Below are positions 27,334 to 35,870 of a stretch of DNA of 64,000 bases, one piece after another. The translations under genes and the position numbers were made by a program. Each line of letters begins with the position of its first letter. Position 1 is the first letter of the stretch. The notes under the pieces were generated by a model. It did not search any database. It was not told the DNA's origin and was given only the letters and a program-made list of their open reading frames with translations. The DNA comes from Virgisporangium aliadipatigenens (lineage in GTDB: Bacteria; Actinomycetota; Actinomycetes; Mycobacteriales; Micromonosporaceae). The DNA is taken from assembly GCF_016863615.1 (NCBI RefSeq), contig NZ_BOPF01000012.1, positions 242,178-306,177 on the forward strand. The letters are read 5' to 3'.

Positions 27334-27450
27334 CGGAATTGCCGCTGATCCGGCCAGTCTGTGCATCCTCCCACGTATCACCCGTCAGGGGCGAAACGGC
27401 ACGCGCATCCGCCATTGACAAAACTTCTTTTTACGTACAGCATCTTTTTC

Positions 27451-28008
27451 GTGAAAGACGTGCTCTACCTGGAACGGATCGAGCAGGCGGAGGCCCTGCT
27501 GAAGCCGCAGCGCATCGAGGTGCTGCGGCAGTTGGCCGAGCCGCGTTCGTGCACGGAGGTGGCGGCCCGGCTGGACCAGACCCCGCAGCGGGTCTACTAC
27601 CACGTGAAGCGGCTCGTGGACGCCGGCTTGGCCACCCAGGTCGGCGAGCGCAAGGTGCGCGGCATCCACGAGGGCGTGTACCAGGCGAGCGCGCGTTCGT
27701 ACTGGATGTCGCCGCGGCTGGTCGGGCGCATCGGCGGCCTGCGCCGGCAACGCGACGAGGCCAGTCTCGGCCACCTGCTCGACCTCATGGAGGAGGTCCA
27801 GCAGGACGTCGCCGGCCTCGACCGCGCCGTTCCCGAGCTGCCGTCGATCGGCATCTCCGGCGAGATCCGGGTGCGCCCCGAGCAGCGCCAGGAGTTCCTG
27901 TCCGACCTGCAGCACGCATTGCAAGAGCTGTTCACCCGCTACGGCGGTGCCGAGGGCGACGCGTTCAAGCTCGCGGTCGCCTGCTACCCGAAGGGAAACC
28001 CGTCATGA
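27451..28008 (+). CDS. ArsR-like winged-helix transcriptional regulator
   Basis: 185 residues from a GTG at 27451. The winged helix reads LLKPQRIEVLRQLAEPRSCTEVAARLDQTPQRVYYHVKRLVDAGLATQVGERKVRGIHEGVYQASARSYWMSP, the helix_turn_helix_5/ArsR-like type seen with SRPBCC partners. The C-terminal region (GLRRQRDEASLGHLLDLMEEVQQDVAGL...) is helical and probably a dimer or sensor part. It overlaps the following SRPBCC gene by 4 bp (ATGA), a regulator/START-domain pair that recurs in actinomycetes. Confidence 0.87.
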   Translation: MKDVLYLERIEQAEALLKPQRIEVLRQLAEPRSCTEVAARLDQTPQRVYYHVKRLVDAGLATQVGERKVRGIHEGVYQASARSYWMSPRLVGRIGGLRRQRDEASLGHLLDLMEEVQQDVAGLDRAVPELPSIGISGEIRVRPEQRQEFLSDLQHALQELFTRYGGAEGDAFKLAVACYPKGNPS

Positions 28009-28835
28009 CCGAGCCCATGATCCTCAAGGTGCGTGCCGCCGCGTCGGCCAAGGCCGTGCAGCACGCGCTCACCGACGCCGCCGAGCTGCGCGCCTGGTTC
28101 GCCGAGCACGCCGAGGTCGACCTGCCCGGGCGGTACGAGTTCTGGGGGCGGTACACGCCCGAGGGCGACGCGCCGCACCAGCGCCTGCTGCACGCCGACG
28201 ACCGCACGCTGCGCTTCGAGTGGACCCTCGACGGCGTGGCGACCACCACCGAGCTGACCCTCACCGACGAGGGGCCGGAGAGCACGCTCGTCACGCTGGC
28301 GCAGAGCCACTTCGACTTCAACGAGGCGCTCACCGGCGCGTCGATCCGCGGGGTGCTGCAGACGTTCTGGTCGCTGGCCCTGGCCAACCTGGTCGACCAC
28401 GTCGAGGGGCGGCCGATCACGCCGCGCACCGACTTCACCTCCCGCGACCTCGCCGCGACCGTCACGATCGCCGCCCCGGCGAGCGAGATCTACGCGTCGA
28501 TCCTGGACTCCGCCAAGGTCAGCGAGTGGTTCGGGTACCCGGTCGGGATCGAGCCGCACGTCGGCGGGCGCTTCCAGATGGGCGGCCTCGACGCCGAGGG
28601 GCCGGCGGCGATCATCGTGGACCTCGTGCCGGACGAGCGGATCTCCATCGACTGGGGCCCGGTGGGCGTCGGCACCTGGGAGCTGGAGGGGTCCGCGGGA
28701 CAGACGAAGCTGACGCTGGTGCAGAGCGGGTTCGCGGGCGAGCCGCCGTACCCGGCGTGGACCGGCATCGTCGCCGGGGTGGCGTCGCTGCGCCGTTTCC
28801 ACGAGCTTCCGGGCGCGGGGATCTGGGTGGCCTGA
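28005..28835 (+). CDS. Double SRPBCC (AHSA1-like) domain protein
   Basis: 276 residues holding two tandem START/AHSA1-like domains. The first (about 1-130) includes LRAWFAEHAEVDLPGRYEFWGRYTPEG...LRFEWTLDGVATTTELTLT. The second (about 150-270) includes VTIAAPASEIYASILDSAKVSEWFGYPVGIEPHVGGRFQMGG...ISIDWGPVG. These folds bind hydrophobic ligands in a cavity. It is translationally coupled to the ArsR-type regulator, so it may bind the same ligand or be its target. Ligand unknown. Confidence 0.87.
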   Translation: MTEPMILKVRAAASAKAVQHALTDAAELRAWFAEHAEVDLPGRYEFWGRYTPEGDAPHQRLLHADDRTLRFEWTLDGVATTTELTLTDEGPESTLVTLAQSHFDFNEALTGASIRGVLQTFWSLALANLVDHVEGRPITPRTDFTSRDLAATVTIAAPASEIYASILDSAKVSEWFGYPVGIEPHVGGRFQMGGLDAEGPAAIIVDLVPDERISIDWGPVGVGTWELEGSAGQTKLTLVQSGFAGEPPYPAWTGIVAGVASLRRFHELPGAGIWVA

Positions 28836-28847
28836 CAGTCTGTACCG

Positions 28848-29687
28848 ATGAGCGAAATCGCCGTCACCGGGGCCACCGGACGCATCGGGGGAGGGGTCGC
28901 CCGTCGACTCGCCGAGTCCGGGGTCGCGCAGCGTCTCCTCGTGCGCGACCCCGCGCGGGCACCCGACCTGCCGCGCAGCACCGTCGCCGTGTGCTCCTAC
29001 GACGACGGGCCGGCCGTGCGGGCCGCGCTCGACGGGGTGGCGACGGCGTTCATGGTGTCGGGGGCGGAGCATCCGGACCGGGTCGGCCAGCATCTGTCCT
29101 TCGTGGACAGTGCGGTCGCGGCCGGGGTGACGCACCTGGTGTACCTGTCGTTCTACGGCGCGGCGCCGGAGGCCACGTTCACGCTGGCGCGGGACCACTG
29201 GGCGACCGAGGAGCACATCCGGCGCAGCGGCGTCGCGTACACGTTCCTGCGGGACAACCTGTACCTCGACTTCCTGCCGATGATGGCGGGGGAGGACGGA
29301 GTGATCCGGGGGCCGGCCGGCGACGGGCGGATGGCCGGGGTCGCGCAGGACGACGTCGCCGACGTCGCGGCCGCGGTGCTGCGCGCGCCGCGGGAGCATG
29401 CGGCCGCCACGTACCACCTCACCGGCCCGGAGGCGCTGAGCCTCGCCGAGGCGGCCGAGGTGCTGACCCGGGTCACCGGGCGGCCGCACTCCTACCGGCC
29501 GGAGACCCTGGAGGAGGCGTACGCGTCGCGGGCGGTGTACGGGGCGCCGTCCTGGCAGGTCGACGCGTGGGTCAGCACGTACACCGCGATCGCCGCCGGT
29601 GAGCTGCTGCCGGTCACCGACGACGTGGCGCGCGTGGCCGGGCATCCGCCGCGTTCGCTCGCCGACGTGGTGGCGACGTCGAGCTGA
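28848..29687 (+). CDS. NmrA-like NAD(P)-binding reductase (QOR2-type SDR)
   Basis: 279 residues. Cofactor motif AVTGATGRIGGGVARRLAESGVAQRLLVRDPARAPDLP. HLVYLSFYGAAPEATFTLARDHWATEEHIRRSGVAYTFLRDNLYLDFLP is the core of the atypical SDR group that includes E. coli QorB, and DVADVAAAVLRAP plus YHLTGPEALSLAEAAEVL are typical of its second half. Members reduce quinones or act as redox sensors. It lies 12 bp after the SRPBCC gene and may share its transcript. Confidence 0.88.
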   Translation: MSEIAVTGATGRIGGGVARRLAESGVAQRLLVRDPARAPDLPRSTVAVCSYDDGPAVRAALDGVATAFMVSGAEHPDRVGQHLSFVDSAVAAGVTHLVYLSFYGAAPEATFTLARDHWATEEHIRRSGVAYTFLRDNLYLDFLPMMAGEDGVIRGPAGDGRMAGVAQDDVADVAAAVLRAPREHAAATYHLTGPEALSLAEAAEVLTRVTGRPHSYRPETLEEAYASRAVYGAPSWQVDAWVSTYTAIAAGELLPVTDDVARVAGHPPRSLADVVATSS

Positions 29688-29750
29688 CTCTCACCGGGTT
29701 CCTGAGCTCCTCCGACGCTACGCACAGGTGGGCCGCCGAGCGTTGCGGGC

Positions 29751-30578
29751 ATGCGTCGGTTCGGGATCCTGGCCCTGGTCGTCGCGGTGCTCGTCGCGCC
29801 CGTCCCGGGACCGGCCGTCGCCGCCGCGGCACCCGTTACCAGCGCCGCCGGGCTTGCGGTGCGTACCGTTCGCGCGGTGACCGCGCGTTCCCGCACCGAC
29901 GTTCTGGTCGAACTGGATGCGCGCACCGGCGCACCCTTCTCGGTCGCCGTGCTGGACCGGCGCACCGGGCGGAGCTACGGGTACCGGGACGGGGTGGCGT
30001 TCGAGACGGCCAGCGTGGTCAAGGTGGCGCTGGCCGCCGCCCTGCTGCTGCGCGGGAACGTGACGGCGGCGCAGCGTCGGCTCATGGCGGCGATGATCCG
30101 CAGCAGCGACAACGACGCCACGCGCGCCCTGTGGGACGTGCTCGGCGGCGCCTCCGGGGTCACCGCGCTGATGGCGCCGTTCGGGCTCACCGGCACCGTG
30201 TTCGGGGCGAGCGGCAGCTGGGGGCTCACCACCACGACCGCCGCCGACCAGGTGCGGCTGCTGGACGCCGTCGTCGACCCGGCCGGGCCGCTGGGCCCCG
30301 CGGGCTCGGCCGAACTGCTGGGCCTCATGTCCACAGTGGACTCCGATCAGGACTGGGGTGTCTCGGCGGCGGCGTCCACAGTGGACACAGTGGCACTGAA
30401 GAACGGCTGGCTCGCCCGTTCGACCGAGAACGGCAGGTGGATCGTCAACAGCGTCGGACGGATCACCGGGCCCTCGACGGACCTGGTCGTGGCGGTCCTC
30501 AGTCACGGCAACGCCACCATGGCGGCCGGCGTCGACCTGGTGGAGTCGATCGCCCGGCTCAGTCGCGGGGGAGCGTGA
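29751..30578 (+). CDS. Exported serine hydrolase, class A beta-lactamase fold
   Basis: 275 residues. Signal peptide MRRFGILALVVAVLVAPVPGPAVAAAAP. The three beta-lactamase/PBP motifs are in order: SVVK (S-x-x-K) in FETASVVKVALAAALLLRG, SDN in MIRSSDNDATRALWDVLGG, and KNG in DTVALKNGWLARS. The Glu166-type omega loop of true class A enzymes is not obvious, so a peptidase or penicillin-binding role is as likely as resistance. Residues STVDS and ASTVDTV are encoded by two perfect copies of the 11-bp palindrome only 45 bp apart. Its 3' end overlaps the convergent kinase gene by 20 bp. Confidence 0.87.
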   Translation: MRRFGILALVVAVLVAPVPGPAVAAAAPVTSAAGLAVRTVRAVTARSRTDVLVELDARTGAPFSVAVLDRRTGRSYGYRDGVAFETASVVKVALAAALLLRGNVTAAQRRLMAAMIRSSDNDATRALWDVLGGASGVTALMAPFGLTGTVFGASGSWGLTTTTAADQVRLLDAVVDPAGPLGPAGSAELLGLMSTVDSDQDWGVSAAASTVDTVALKNGWLARSTENGRWIVNSVGRITGPSTDLVVAVLSHGNATMAAGVDLVESIARLSRGGA

Positions 30579-31824
30579 CGGTGACGACGGCGCCGCCGAG
30601 GGGTGGCCCGTTGCGCAGCGACACGGTGCCGCCGTGCGCGAGCACCACGGCGCGAACGATGGACAGGCCGAGGCCGGCGCCGGCGGACGCGCTTCGCGCC
30701 GGGTCGCCCCGCACGAAGCGGTCGAACGCCGAACTCAGCAGTCCCGCCGGGAAACCCGGACCGTCGTCGGCCCACTCCAGGGTCGTCCCGCGCACGGAGA
30801 CGCGCGCCTGGGAGGCACCGGCGGTCGCGCTGTTGGCGGCGAGGTTGGACAGCACCTGGCGCAGCCGGTCGGCGTCGGCCTCGACGAGTTCCGGTGTGCC
30901 GTCGACGCGCACGCTCAGGCCGAGCACCTTCGCCGTGGTGTTCGCCTCGGTCAGCGCGAGGTCGTACAGGTCCACCGGCAGGCGGTTCACGGCCAGGGTG
31001 CCGGCGCGTTCGCGGGCCAGCAGCAGCAGGTCCTCGGCCAGGCGGGCCAGCCGGGCGGTCTGCTCCCGCGCCGCGTGCAGCGACTGGGCGAGTTCTTCCG
31101 GGTCGTCGAGCGCGTCGAGGGCGAGGTCCAACTCGCCGCGCAGCACGGCGATCGGCGTGCGCAGCTCGTGACTGGCGTCGTCGACGAACGCCCGTTCCCG
31201 CGCGAACGCCACGCGCAGCCGCTCCAGCATGGCGTCCAATGTGGACGCGAGGCGGGCGATCTCGTCGTCGCCGGGAACGGTGGGCAGCCGCCGTTCCATG
31301 TCGAGGGTGGAGATGGCGGCGGCCTCCCGGGTCAGCGCGTCCACCGGGCGCAACGCGGCCCGCACGACCAGCCACCCGGCCACGGCGAGCCCGGCGACCA
31401 GCAGCGGCGCCGCGAACCCGAGGAGCAGCAGCAGGTCGGTGCTGACCCGGTCGGCGGTGTCCGCCTCGACGGCCACGGCGAGTACGCGGCCGCCGTCCAC
31501 GGGCCGGGACCGGATCCGCAGCTTCCCGTGGTCGGCGGTCTCCGGTCGGGTGACCGCGCGCACCTGCTCCGGCGTCAACAGCCGGCGCGGGGTCCCCGCG
31601 AGCACCGCCCCGTCCGCCGCGTAGAGCTGGGCGAGGGGGTCCGCGGCGACGGCGGCGAGGTCACCCGCGGCCACGCCGGCGGCGAGGTCGTCGCTGCGCC
31701 CCACGAGATCCCGGTCGAACGAGTCCCGCAGCCGCTGGTCCAGCGCGAGGTAGAGCAGCGCGAGACAGACGACGAGCACGAGCGACGTCCCGAGAACGTA
31801 AAGGGCGGTGATCCGCGCCCGCAC
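30559..31824 (-). CDS. Sensor histidine kinase (HAMP/HisKA/HATPase)
   Basis: 421 residues. One N-terminal membrane segment (ITALYVLGTSLVLVVCLALLYLAL), an extracytoplasmic sensor of about 100 residues, a second segment (LLLLLGFAAPLLVAGLAVAGWLVVRAAL), HAMP (RPVDALTREAAAISTLDMERRLP), then FVDDASHELRTPIAVLRGELDLAL with the phospho-accepting His219. The ATPase boxes are LSNLAANSAT, WADDGPGFPA and GAGLGLSIVRAVVLAHGG. It is divergent from its probable partner response regulator at 32190, with the small coiled-coil gene between. Confidence 0.93.
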   Translation of the reverse strand: MRARITALYVLGTSLVLVVCLALLYLALDQRLRDSFDRDLVGRSDDLAAGVAAGDLAAVAADPLAQLYAADGAVLAGTPRRLLTPEQVRAVTRPETADHGKLRIRSRPVDGGRVLAVAVEADTADRVSTDLLLLLGFAAPLLVAGLAVAGWLVVRAALRPVDALTREAAAISTLDMERRLPTVPGDDEIARLASTLDAMLERLRVAFARERAFVDDASHELRTPIAVLRGELDLALDALDDPEELAQSLHAAREQTARLARLAEDLLLLARERAGTLAVNRLPVDLYDLALTEANTTAKVLGLSVRVDGTPELVEADADRLRQVLSNLAANSATAGASQARVSVRGTTLEWADDGPGFPAGLLSSAFDRFVRGDPARSASAGAGLGLSIVRAVVLAHGGTVSLRNGPPLGGAVVTVTLPRD

Positions 31825-31840
31825 CCTGCCCCCTCTGCGT

Positions 31841-31918
31841 CGATCTTGCAGTTGTGGCGCCCGGCGTGTCCGCTCCGGTGGTGGTATGTCGCCACCACAA
31901 CTGCAAGATCGGCGAGGC
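31841..31918. repeat. Inverted pair of the interspersed repeat (hairpin)
   Basis: CGATCTTGCAGTTGTGG at 31841-31857 and its exact complement at 31895-31911 can form a 17-bp stem around a 37-base loop. The right arm continues to 31918 and matches, with one difference, the copy at 18330-18360. The structure sits in the spacer between the divergent kinase and the coiled-coil gene. Confidence 0.8.
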
Positions 31919-31962
31919 GCCCTTCACGATCCTGTCATGTGCGGGCGCGCAGGCTGGGCGGC

Positions 31963-32196
31963 ATGTGGACTCTCATCGTCGCGGGGACGGCGCTGGTCGC
32001 GGCCGGCGGGGCGCTGCTCGCCGCCCGGCGGACGCGGCGCCGCCTCGAGCGGGACGCGCGCCGCAGTGTCGACGGGCTACGTCGCGCCGGGGCCGCCGCC
32101 GAGGAGCTGCGCGGCGACCTCGACCGGCTGCACGCCGACCTCGCGCGCATGGCCGCCCGCATCGAACGCGACCGGCGCCGCGGAGACCTATGCTGA
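31963..32196 (+). CDS. Small membrane-anchored coiled-coil protein
   Basis: 77 residues. WTLIVAGTALVAAGGALLAARRT is a single membrane helix; the rest is a charged heptad helix (RRLERDARRSVDGLRRAGAAAEELRGDLDRLHADLARMAARIERDRRR). Its stop overlaps the start of the response-regulator gene by 7 bp, so the pair is translationally coupled. It could be an accessory to the two-component system, but no family is recognised. Confidence 0.65.
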   Translation: MWTLIVAGTALVAAGGALLAARRTRRRLERDARRSVDGLRRAGAAAEELRGDLDRLHADLARMAARIERDRRRGDLC

Positions 32197-32870
32197 CACC
32201 CGTGCGCGTGCTCGTGGTCGAGGACGACCCGGCGATGTCCTCCATGCTGACCCGGGGGCTGCGCCGCGCGGGCTACGCCGTCGACGCGGTGGCCAACGGC
32301 ACCGACGCGGTGTGGAGCATGACCGAGGTGCCCTACGACGCCGTCGTGCTCGACGCGATGATCCCGGCGCCGGACGGGTTCGAGGTGTGTCGACGGGTGC
32401 GGGCCGCGGAGGTCTGGACGCCGGTGCTCATGCTGACCGCCCGCGACGCCACCGCCGACAAGGTGCGCGGGCTCGACGCCGGGGCCGACGACTACCTGAC
32501 GAAGCCGTTCGCGCTGGACGAGCTGTTGGCCCGCGTGCGGGCCCTGGTGCGGCGCCGGCCGGCGGAACGGCCCGCCGCGCTGACCGTCGGCGACCTCACG
32601 CTCGACCCGGCCGCCCGCACCGTGCACCGGGGCGGGACGCCGGTCGTGTTGTCCGCGAAGGAGTTCGCGCTGCTGCACGAGCTGATGCGGCATCCGGGCG
32701 AGGCGCTGTCGCGCACGCATCTCATCGAGCACGTGTGGGACTTCGCGTACGACGGCGGTTCCAACGTCGTCGACGTGTACGTGCGGCACCTGCGGGAGAA
32801 GGTGGACCGGCCGTTCGGGCGGGAGAGCATCCGCACGGTTCGTGGCGCGGGATACAGGCTGGATCCGTAG
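32190..32870 (+). CDS. OmpR-family response regulator
   Basis: 226 residues (a GTG four codons in is an alternative start). Receiver domain: RVLVVEDDPAMSSMLTRGLRRAGYAVDAV, phospho-acceptor Asp in DAVVLDAMIPAPDG, the Thr/Lys switch MLTARDATADK and DDYLTKPFALDELLARVRAL. C-terminal winged helix: LTVGDLTLDPAARTVHRGG, EFALLHELMRHPGEALSRTHLIEHVWDFAYDGGSNVVDVYVRHLREKVD. It is the likely partner of the divergent kinase and the first of the tightly spaced PrsW/MprF-like genes that follow. Confidence 0.93.
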   Translation: MLTPVRVLVVEDDPAMSSMLTRGLRRAGYAVDAVANGTDAVWSMTEVPYDAVVLDAMIPAPDGFEVCRRVRAAEVWTPVLMLTARDATADKVRGLDAGADDYLTKPFALDELLARVRALVRRRPAERPAALTVGDLTLDPAARTVHRGGTPVVLSAKEFALLHELMRHPGEALSRTHLIEHVWDFAYDGGSNVVDVYVRHLREKVDRPFGRESIRTVRGAGYRLDP

Positions 32871-32914
32871 CCGTTTCATCGAAGCGTCATGTTCCTCGGC
32901 GCATCGTGTGTCGC

Positions 32915-33682
32915 ATGAGCATTCAGACGTTCACTCCGCACCGGCGGCCCCAGATCCTCGGCGTGCTCGCCACCGGACTCGTTCTCTACTGGATCGTGTG
33001 GAAGGCGCTCGTGGCCACCGGCGATCCGCTCTACCTGCCGGCGCTGTTCGTGGTGGGGGCCGCGACCACGCCGCTGGCGTTCGCGGTGTACGTGTCGCGC
33101 CTCGCCGGACCGGTGCGGGTCAGCGCCCGCGCGGTCGCCCTGTACGCGCTGTGGGGCGGCGTCGTCGGCACCGTCGTCGCGGGGGTGCTGGAGACCGGCA
33201 CCGCGCGGGTCCTCGGCGGCGTGCCGACGCCGTTCGTCGGACTCTTCGAGGAGTCGGCGAAGCTGCTGCTGCCGCTGGCCGTGGTGCCGTTCGTGCGGTA
33301 CCTGCGGCACCGGGAGAGCGACGGCCTCCTGATCGGGGTGGCGATCGGCGTGGGCTTCGCGGTGCTGGAGACGATGGGGTACGCGTTCGTGACCCTGCTG
33401 CAGTCGCACGGGAACCTCGCCGCCATGGACCACCTGCTCATCGAGCGCGGCATCCTCGCCCCGGCCGGGCACGCCGCGTGGACCGGGCTCGCCGTGGCCG
33501 CCCTGTGGCGCTTCGGTCTACAAAGGACGGTGCGCTCGTTCCTCGGGTTCGCGGGGACGTTCGCTCTCGTGGTGGCGCTGCATGCCACGTGGGACGCGGT
33601 GCACGCGTGGTGGTGGTACGCCGGGCTCGCCGCGATCAGCCTCGGCCTGCTGCACCTGCGGCTGTGGCGCGCGCACCGGTGA
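32915..33682 (+). CDS. PrsW-family intramembrane metalloprotease
   Basis: 255 residues, about seven membrane segments. The family motifs are present: GLFEESAKLLLPLAVVPFVR (E-E-x-x-K, Glu112/113), GVAIGVGFAVLETMGYAFV (F-x-x-x-E), APAGHAAWTGLAVAAL (H) and VVALHATWDAV (H-x-x-x-D). In Bacillus, PrsW cleaves an anti-sigma factor in response to envelope stress. The end overlaps the next gene by GTGA. The substrate here may be one of the many membrane-bound regulators; none is adjacent. Confidence 0.88.
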   Translation: MSIQTFTPHRRPQILGVLATGLVLYWIVWKALVATGDPLYLPALFVVGAATTPLAFAVYVSRLAGPVRVSARAVALYALWGGVVGTVVAGVLETGTARVLGGVPTPFVGLFEESAKLLLPLAVVPFVRYLRHRESDGLLIGVAIGVGFAVLETMGYAFVTLLQSHGNLAAMDHLLIERGILAPAGHAAWTGLAVAALWRFGLQRTVRSFLGFAGTFALVVALHATWDAVHAWWWYAGLAAISLGLLHLRLWRAHR

Positions 33683-35301
33683 GGCCGCCGCTGTCCCGGC
33701 TCGCCATCGCCCGGCTGGTGCAGGCCGGCGGGATCCTCGAGGTGCTGCGCAACCTCCTCCCGCCGGCCCATCGGCTCGCGCACGTCGTGCCGGTCGCCGG
33801 GATGCTGACCGCGCGGGCCGGTTCGATGGCGGCCGGTGTCCTGCTCGTGTACCTCGGTGCGGGGCTGCGCAGGGGCCGGCGCACGGCGTTCCACATGGGG
33901 GTCGTGGTGGCGGGAGCGGGGATCGTCCTGCAACTCGCCCACGGCCTCGACCTCGACGGCGCCGCGGTCTCCGCCGGGCTCCTGGCGCTGCTGGTCGGCA
34001 CGCGGGACCGCTTCCGCGCGGTCGGCGACCCGGGCGGGCCGGTGCGGGCGGCGCTGGCGGTCGCGGGCATCGTCGGCGCCGGCTTCACCATCGGGATGCT
34101 GGAGATCGCCGTGCGCGCCAACCGGCTCGTCGGGCACCCGCCGCTGCGCGACTGGGCGCGGCACGTGCTGCTCGGCATGGTCGGCCTCGACGGGCCGCTG
34201 CGGTTCGCGCATCCGCTTGGCGCCGCGGCGGTCTCGGTGACGACCGGGACGTTCGGGCTCCTGGCCGCCGCCGTGGGCGTGGTCCGCCTGTTGCGTCCCG
34301 GCCGCCGCCGTCCCGGTCACACCCCCGCGGAAGAACGTCGACTGCGCGCACTCCTCACCGCGCACGGCGAGGACTCGCTCGGCTACTTCGCGCTGCGCGG
34401 CGACAAGTCGCTGCTGTGGTCCCCGTCCGGGAAGGCCGCCGTCGCCTACCGCGTGGTGGGCGCGGTCAGCCTCGCGGCCGGCGACCCGATCGGTGACCCG
34501 GAGGCATGGCCGCCCGCGATCGGCGCATGGCTCGCCGACTGCGAACGCCACGGCTGGACGCCGGCGGTGCTCGGCTGCGGCCGCCTCGCCGGGCTGGCCT
34601 ACCGGCGCTTCGGCCTCGACGCCGTCGAACTGGGCGACGAGGCGGTGCTGGACACCCGCGGCTTCACCCTCGACGGCCGGGAGATGCGTTCGGTGCGCCA
34701 GGCCGTGCGCCGGGTCGCGCGGGCCGGCTTCACCTGCACCGTCGAACGGCGTGGTGCCCTCACCGACGTCGCCGAGATCGTCGCCGCCGCGGACGCGATG
34801 CGCGACGGCCCCGTCGAACGCGGCTTCTCCATGGCGCTGTCCCGGGTCGGCGGACCGTCCGATGTGGACTGTGTGCTCGTGACGTGCCGTTCGGCGGACG
34901 GGCGCATCCGTGGTGTGCTGCAGTTCGTGCCGTGGGGCGACGACGGGCTGTCGCTCGACCTGATGCGTGCCGACCGCTCCGCCGGCAACGGCATCGTGGA
35001 GTCGATGGTGGTGGCCGCCCTGACGGCCGCGCCCGCGCTCGGGGTGACGCGCGTGTCGCTGAACTTCGCGGTCATGCGGTCGGTGTTCGCCCGCGCGGAC
35101 GAGCTAGGCGCGGGGCCGGTGCTGCGGCTCTGGTCGCGGGCGCTGCGCGTGGCGTCGCGGTACTGGCAGCTGGAGTCGCTGTACCGGGCGAACGCCAAGT
35201 ACCGGCCGACGTGGCGGCCGCGTTACCTCTGCTTCCCGGCGGCTCGGGACCTGCCGCGCGTCGCGCTGGCCGCGCTGCGGGCGGAGTCGTTCCTGCCGTG
35301 A
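33679..35301 (+). CDS. MprF/LysX2-like phosphatidylglycerol lysyltransferase-type protein (DUF2156)
   Basis: 540 residues from a GTG coupled to the PrsW stop. N-terminal half: six or so membrane helices (AHVVPVAGMLTARAGSMAAGVLLVYLGAGL, GVVVAGAGIVLQLAHGLDL, VAGIVGAGFTIGMLEI). C-terminal half: the GNAT-like aminoacyl-transferase domain of MprF (LRALLTAHGEDSLGYFALRGDKSLLWSPSGKAAVAYRVVGAVSLAAGDPIGD, SVRQAVRRVARAGFTC, LSLDLMRADRSAGNGIVESMVV, VSLNFAVMRSVFA, WQLESLYRANAKYRPTWRPRYLCF). Such proteins transfer amino acids from tRNA to phosphatidylglycerol, changing membrane charge. Sits in an envelope-stress operon. Confidence 0.9.
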   Translation: MRPPLSRLAIARLVQAGGILEVLRNLLPPAHRLAHVVPVAGMLTARAGSMAAGVLLVYLGAGLRRGRRTAFHMGVVVAGAGIVLQLAHGLDLDGAAVSAGLLALLVGTRDRFRAVGDPGGPVRAALAVAGIVGAGFTIGMLEIAVRANRLVGHPPLRDWARHVLLGMVGLDGPLRFAHPLGAAAVSVTTGTFGLLAAAVGVVRLLRPGRRRPGHTPAEERRLRALLTAHGEDSLGYFALRGDKSLLWSPSGKAAVAYRVVGAVSLAAGDPIGDPEAWPPAIGAWLADCERHGWTPAVLGCGRLAGLAYRRFGLDAVELGDEAVLDTRGFTLDGREMRSVRQAVRRVARAGFTCTVERRGALTDVAEIVAAADAMRDGPVERGFSMALSRVGGPSDVDCVLVTCRSADGRIRGVLQFVPWGDDGLSLDLMRADRSAGNGIVESMVVAALTAAPALGVTRVSLNFAVMRSVFARADELGAGPVLRLWSRALRVASRYWQLESLYRANAKYRPTWRPRYLCFPAARDLPRVALAALRAESFLP

Positions 35302-35870
35302 TGCACGGTAGATTGACGGATGTGACCGCATCGGAGCGGACCGGCTCACCCTTCGCGACGACGTTCTGCGGGATCGCCGCGCTCGTCGCGGTCCTCGTGG
35401 GCGGCTCGGTCTCCGGGGCGCCGGCCGACCCGTCCGCCTACGCGGTGGTGTTCGGGGTCGCCGTGCCGCTGATCGTCGGCACCGTCTCCGCCGTCGGGCT
35501 GGCCCCGGGGCTGGTCGGCCCTGCCGAGCCGGACCGGAATGTGGTTCGCCGGCCTGGCCGTGGCCGCTCTCGTGGCGGGGCTCGCCGGGCAGGCGGTGGC
35601 GATGCGGGCCACCCAGGGCGGGCTGATCGACGACCCCGAGTGGTACCCGGTGTGGGTCGCGCCGGTGCGGCTGCTGGTGGTGCCGGCGGCCGTCGGCGCG
35701 GCGGCGCTCGGCGCGATCGCGGCACGGCTCCTCCTCGGGCGCGCGGTGTCGCTCGGGCCGGCCGTGGTGACGGCGGCGACCGGGCTGTACCTGGCGGTGT
35801 CCACAGTGGACGGTGTGGTGCCGTGGCTGGCGGTCGCGGCCGTGGGCATCGGCTGGAGCCTGGCGGGCCC
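35301..35870 (+). pseudogene. Frameshifted and truncated membrane-protein gene at island boundary
   Basis: The ATG at 35301 overlaps the preceding stop (TGATG). The first frame gives FATTFCGIAALVAVLVGGSVSG...VPLIVGTVSAVGLAPGLVG up to about 35520. From there the coding pattern jumps one frame and continues PSRTGMWFAGLAVAALVAGLAGQAVAMRATQGGLIDD...GPAVVTAATGLYLAVSTVDGVVPWLAVAAVGIGWSLAGP. About five membrane segments in all. It stops making sense at about 35866, exactly where a LanB-coding sequence begins in the third frame. No family recognised. A palindrome copy lies at 35800. Confidence 0.7.

Noticed and set aside
29751..30578. Class A beta-lactamase resistance gene
   Set aside because: S-x-x-K, SDN and KNG are present, but I cannot place the omega-loop Glu needed for deacylation, so the broader serine-hydrolase call is kept.
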